This document shows positions 59,555 to 64,000 of a stretch of DNA of 64,000 bases, one piece after another (the first letter of the stretch is position 1; each line of letters begins with the position of its first letter). The translations under genes were made by a program, and so were the position numbers. Source of the stretch: Dittrichia graveolens (taxonomy: Eukaryota > Streptophyta > Magnoliopsida > Asterales > Asteraceae); contig JARJIL010000003.1 in NCBI GenBank assembly GCA_038502395.1, positions 2,790,001-2,854,000 on the forward strand, written 5' to 3'. The notes under the pieces are model-generated. The model did not search any database, was not told where the DNA came from, and worked only from the letters and a program-made list of their open reading frames with translations.

Positions 59555-60515
59555 AACTAAAAGAGCTCATCTTTAAATTGGGGTTTTATCTAATTTACTA
59601 AAATGCCCACATTCATTATCATGCTTCTTTATAAAAACAATGGAACCAATTCATCTTCACTGTCGCATCCCTTTGTTTGGTTCTGGACTTCTGGGCTTTC
59701 TCTGATCTTAACAAAATCTGCAAAGATCATCACAAACCCCTCGTTTATATGTTCGATTTCTATTCACAAAAGTTTAGGGTTTCTATGTGAATCGATTTTT
59801 GTCATGTGATTTTTAGTTTGAAATAGATCTGCAAACTCATGACCATTTTTATTCATGCGATTTTTAGGGGTTCAACTTTTATTCATGCGATTTGTTTGTG
59901 TGTAAACATAACTATACAGGATTTTTGTTTGAAACATGTCTGCACACTTCATTGTACAAACTGATTTCAATTTCTACGGTGAATGATTTGGTTGAATTTT
60001 CCGATCTGTTGATCGAAGCTGCAAGTTGAGATTGAAGATATGTTCGTAGATTTTTGTTTGATTGAAGTTTGTTTCACCTTGGATCAGTGCACTGGATCGA
60101 GAGAGATCGACTATATTATCTTATTTGAACAATAAAATGACTATACTTTCACTTTTATGTCTTGCTTATATACCCATGCATGGCTTAATACTGCGGCACC
60201 TGCTATTCGATTGTAAAACATGACAGTAAGTAGGTTTTGTATTCTTTGATTTTTTCAAATCTATTTATTGAATTTTGTTTCACCTTGGATTAGTGCCCTG
60301 GATCGAGAAGGAGATTGACCGGATTTTCACTTCTATGTTGTGGTTATAATGAATGATTTGTTGGTTTTGCTCTTTAATGGTACAATATGGCAGTAGGTTT
60401 GGATAATGAAGATGAATTAGGTTCCATTTTTTTTTATAAAGAAGCATGATAATGAACATGCGCATTTTAGTAAATTAAATAAAAACCAATTTAAAGATTA
60501 GGTCTTTTAATTGTT
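59555..60515. mobile_element. Probable MULE-like element with ~95 bp inverted repeats
   Basis: The left arm (59560-59660) and right arm (60405-60510) are inverted repeats sharing ATCTTTAAATTGG, AATTTACTAAAATG, TTCATTATCATGCTTCTTTA and TAAAAA with AATGGAACC. The exact ends and target duplication could not be fixed. The core has no transposase. Within it, TTTGTTTCACCTTGGATCAG and a CTGGATCGAGA block occur twice (60070 and 60280). Confidence 0.7.
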
Positions 60516-60683
60516 AAATAGTTTAAATATAAACAAATTAGGTTTTTGGATATATTTGAGAGTTTAAATGATTTTTAAAGGATATAGACGTAATTTTAAA
60601 GTTACCTATGATATATACGTAATGATGAAAGTTTTGAAAGATATAGATGAAATTTTTCATAATAGTTTCAACTTTCAAGGAGA

Positions 60684-60686
<3 letters not shown>

Positions 60687-60719
<33 letters not shown>
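60687..60719. repeat. A33 homopolymer
   Basis: An uninterrupted run of 33 A. It could be the tail of a retroposed sequence, but no body was identified upstream. Confidence 0.9.
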
Positions 60720-60720
<1 letters not shown>

Positions 60721-61484
60721 ACAGAAAGAGAATGGGTTATGAGGGTGTGCATATATGTTACAACTTAAAGTTGTATCTATTTATATATTAGTTAAGTTTT
60801 ATATTGATATTGAAATTAGTCATAGTACAGGACATGTTTAATAAATACCTTATGCATATATATATACATGTCTACAAACCCCTAATAATCTAAGCATTCA
60901 CAATTTAGGTTTTACTTTCTTAGTTCTCGGCTCTAGATACATATACCGACTTCATCATTGTGTAATAGCTTCACTTTACATTTGATACAATTGAAAACAT
61001 AAAATTGGTATAAGAGCAAATAGTGGGTCAGAATGTTAGTTTTTTAATCAAAAGATTGGAAAAAAGGATGGAATTTTTTTTTGTCATCTCCGCCACCGTA
61101 AGTTTCGATTTTTTTCACCTACCTGCTTACTTGGTTGAATTAAATCACCTACTTGCGAGTCTGCTTCGATTAATTCTCATGTTTGCTTGCTTACTTGAAT
61201 TAGTTCTCGTGTTTGTTAGCCTGCTTAAAGTTTTTGTTTGTCGTCCTTATTTTAATTTTGAATGTTTAATTCAAATCGATCATTGGGGTTGCTTAGTTTG
61301 ATACTTATTTGAAGATTGGGATTGAAATAATTTGATTTGCAGAATTATTGGTGAAGAATTGACTGTTTTTTATTTGGTTTTAAGATCAACGGTTGATCAA
61401 AATTGATCAAAATCGCAAAAGTCTTCTTTAATCGAATCGTATTTCTTCATATAGAGAATTACAATAACTTTGGTTAATTGAGTC

Positions 61485-61715
61485 CCCTGATCGCAATTCG
61501 CCTAATCGCAATTGGAATTGAAATTTCATTTGTATTTCATCCTATTGCAATTCCTAATCGCATTTCTCAAATTGCAATTAGTGCAATCACAATTTACCCA
61601 ATCATAATTCATCAAATCGCATTTCAACTAATCATAGTTCACCCAATCGCATTTAACCTAATTGTAATTCACTAATCACAATTCATTCAATTGCATTTCA
61701 TTCAATCACACTTCA
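61485..61715. repeat. Degenerate CAATCGCAATTCA-type tandem repeat
   Basis: About 14 imperfect units of roughly 15-17 bp, variants of CAATCGCATTTCAC and CAATCACAATTCA, inside the LTR element. The open frame over it is Ile-rich by composition only. Confidence 0.7.
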
Positions 61716-61879
61716 TCACCTTTTATCATTTCACTAGAAGATTCATTGTCAAATATTAACCATGTTCCATGTTTTGTGTCAAAAAAGAAGAAATTAATGA
61801 ATCAAAGATGAAATTAGCAAAAGTATCCATCTTCATATAGCTTTTAGGCAATAACAGAAAAAGAAAACACATAAATTGT

Positions 61880-62190
61880 AAAAAGAAAATGCCAAAAATT
61901 TATGACTTGACTAAAAAACTCCAGAATTTAGACAAAAAGTATCATGATTTTAATGTTGAAGAAATATAAGAAATCTTGAGTAACAATTGTTAAAAGAAGC
62001 TCAAATAACTAGGGCTATTCAAAATAAGATTAGATCAAAAAGAGAGAATTTTAAGATTGAAATAAATCAATTTGTGCTTAAAATTCAGAAATTGGAACAA
62101 TACTTACAAAATTGTCTAAAAGAAAATGTCAGGACATTTTCTGATTATGAAAAAGTTCAAATGTGTAAGTCTTTCAAAGGATGATCAAAA
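61880..62190 (+). pseudogene. Coiled-coil-like fragment inside the LTR element
   Basis: Frames read KKLQNLDKKYHDFNVEEI, then (after stops) KEAQITRAIQNKIRSKREN and VLKIQKLEQYLQNCL, lysine/glutamate-rich with heptad-like leucines. Such coiled-coil segments occur between gag and pol in some Copia elements. It is broken, so function is unlikely. Attribution is an inference. Confidence 0.35.
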
Positions 62191-63275
62191 TGTGTTATGC
62201 GTCCAAGTAATAGTCCATGCGGGTGAATCATCAAAAAGTGTTATGCATCCAAAAACCACTCTTTAACGATGATCATACTACATTTAAGTCTTACACAGAG
62301 AAATTCATAAATAGGGTCAAGTTTCGAAGAGAACTTTGGAATAAAAGTCAAGATACTTTTGAAGGAAGAAATAGCAAACTCTTCATCAAAACAATTGTAA
62401 TTATGTTTCTCGTGCTACTCTTCATTGTGTTGCTCGTCCTTTTGTGCGTGTTAGTTAAACAGGACCATTCTCGAATGCTAACATGAATGCACGTCTTCCC
62501 ACCTTGCCTGAGCTTAAATATCCATTTATGGTTCACTCCGTCAAACATCTCTTAAGACTTTCTAAAGATAAGATTTGCATAACACCACATCACTTTTCAC
62601 CGGTTGTCTACCATAAGAAGATACATGTTCAAAAATCGAGGGGAAGCAAGGTAATGAAAAAGTTTCAAATCATTGTTGAAGATCAAAAGATCGAATGCAA
62701 ACAATCATTCTCTATTTATGCTCAAGATCAAACGCTCTAGCAAAGAAGATAATTTTCGTTTATTATGCTTGATTATAAAATAGACACAGGGGGGGGGGAT
62801 GTTAGAACTTAAAGTTGTGTCCATTTATATTTTAGTTAAGGTTTATATTGCTATTGATATTAGTCATAGTACATGATATGTTTAATAAATACCTTATGAG
62901 TATATGTGCATATCTACAAACCCTAATAATCTAAGCATTCATATTTTCGTTTTTTTCATTCATCTTTCATGTTTCTACATCTTCTATTATTATGGTGTTT
63001 GCTTCAATTACCATGATACTTAATACAATTGGGAACATACAACATAGGATCTGAGTTAGTAGGTACAAAGGTTCACACAAAAAAAATGCCAAAAACCCTT
63101 AAAATTATTTATACAGTTACAAAATTTACACAAAAAAACGTTTTTTCCAATCTCCAATGGTTCAAGTTAAGGCTAAACAAAGCATATAAAACGAAAAAAG
63201 TAAGAGCCTTTCTTACATGTTTGAGCTTGACACACTGTAATCGCTTGGAAAAATTGCATAAAATCCAAAGCTAAC

Positions 63276-63675
63276 TCATAAACGTTTTGAATATCCGGAA
63301 CCTGCACACTTCTTGCAGAGTATTAACCCTACAAAAACACCAAGTGAATATCCAAACAACATACATAATACATTAATACATATTTGTACTATTAGTCATA
63401 AGCGATCGAATACTAGTATTGCATATATTAGAATCAACACGTACGTTGTTTTAACATAGTTCATGCTTTCTCATTTCCATATAGAAATCTTTACATCGAC
63501 GATAATATAATAAATGAGAAATGAAATGAACTGCATCAAAAGGAATTACTCCTAACTAAAATTATCAGTGAGCGTAAAGCGTCTTTATTACCTGCACCCT
63601 TGCATACTTTACACTCGACCGAACCTGTTTCCAATTTCATCTTCCCGTCATTACAGAAGACACATTTCGTGCCAC
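63276..63675 (-). CDS. DnaJ-type cysteine-rich zinc-finger protein, last two exons
   Basis: Small plant proteins of this group carry the CxxCxGxG zinc-binding region of DnaJ without the J domain; several are plastid-targeted and assist folding or thiol chemistry. The exons on the minus strand are 63675-63592 and 63328-63276, both phase 1 at the join with proper GT..AG borders. They read GTKCVFCNDGKMKLETGS, then VECKVCKGAG, then LILCKKCAGSGYSKRL and a stop (63278-63276). Three CxxC pairs are visible, at CVFC, CKVC and CKKC. The N-terminal exons, including any transit peptide and earlier CxxC, lie to the right. I could not identify them confidently in 63680-64000, so they may lie beyond the window. 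Confidence 0.8.
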
Positions 63676-63679
63676 CTAT

Positions 63680-64000
63680 TCATCAAACCAGATTGTTAAA
63701 TCACCAGTTTCTCTTATACTTGAAACAACATTCACTGCAACTAATATGCTATACAGTATAGATATTTTAGGTGTATTCACATTTTCAATATGGTGTAGAA
63801 CCTGGAGTGCACACCATGTTTATTATTGGGAAATTGGTTTTGTGAAAATTGCACATTTTTTTTTCATTTTGGGTTTGTATATTCACATTTTTACTGTAGA
63901 AATTTACACAGTCTGCATTTGGAACCAGTGATTCTCACCCAATTCTGTCAATAATGATGATGATGATGATGATGATGAATAAGAAAAGCAAGACTAGTGG
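63680..64000. other. Presumed intron of the zinc-finger gene with (ATG)n repeat at 63951-63978
   Basis: AT-rich sequence with a run of about nine ATG units near the end. No further exon was recognised. Confidence 0.4.

Larger units (their letters stand above)
60756..63037 (+). mobile_element. Decayed LTR retrotransposon without recognisable pol (TRIM/LARD-like)
   Basis: Direct terminal repeats are at 60756-60999 and 62800-63037 (TGTTACAACTTAAAGTTGT and TGTTAGAACTTAAAGTTGT, continuing to AATACAATTG.GAACA). The left repeat is followed by TGGTATAAGAGC (61006-61017), one base from the usual initiator-Met primer site TGGTATCAGAGC. The right repeat is preceded by a G-rich polypurine tract (62789-62799). 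The 1.8 kb interior has no integrase, RT or RNase H. The two LTRs differ at many sites, so it is old. Target duplications were not found. Confidence 0.72.

Overview
This is a 64 kb piece of an AT-rich flowering-plant nuclear genome. The genes have spliced exons with GT..AG introns, and the families present (plant HUB2-type E3 ligase, CYP706-type P450, DUF716, plant DnaJ-type zinc-finger protein) together with plant Helitrons, MULEs, hATs, SINEs and LINEs indicate a eudicot. An asterid is likely, but I cannot fix the family from sequence alone.

Four host genes are supported. (1) 1-2527, minus: the first eight exons of a HUB2-like histone H2B ubiquitin ligase, cut by the left edge. (2) 14475-15422, minus: an intronless DUF716/TMEM45-like membrane protein. 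(3) 57686-59370, plus: an intact two-exon cytochrome P450 of CYP706 type. (4) 63276-63675, minus: the last two exons of a small DnaJ-type cysteine-rich zinc-finger protein whose 5' part lies further right. A P450 relic at 37893-38158 matches the middle of gene 3 and shows that a second CYP706 copy once lay 20 kb away.

The rest is mainly transposons, many with ends and target-site duplications that can be read directly. They include Tourist-type MITEs (2988-3427, 35952-36290), hAT-type MITEs (6348-7164, 39401-40186, 16889-17609), long-TIR MULE-like elements (28195-29743, 33608-35044, and probably 17835-18735 and 59555-60515), SINEs (31816-31975, 24326-24538), LINE relics (11040-13260, 36345-36965) with a solo LTR in one of them (11342-12250), and a decayed LTR element (60756-63037). 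A family of inverted-repeat elements sits in TA microsatellites (19537, 22368, 23959, 35544), and there are several short Helitrons.

The most unusual locus is 47153-55345, which has Helitron-like ends (A|TC...CTAG|T with a 3' hairpin). Inside are a decayed B3-domain gene (49196-50644) and a decayed RPA70-like gene (52273-54703). The RPA-like gene has a one-base frameshift, an in-frame stop, no visible zinc-ribbon exon and a 290 bp tandem duplication of its third OB-fold exon. The host genes are not functionally linked and there is no operon-like or defence-type system. What stands out is transposon nesting and gene capture.
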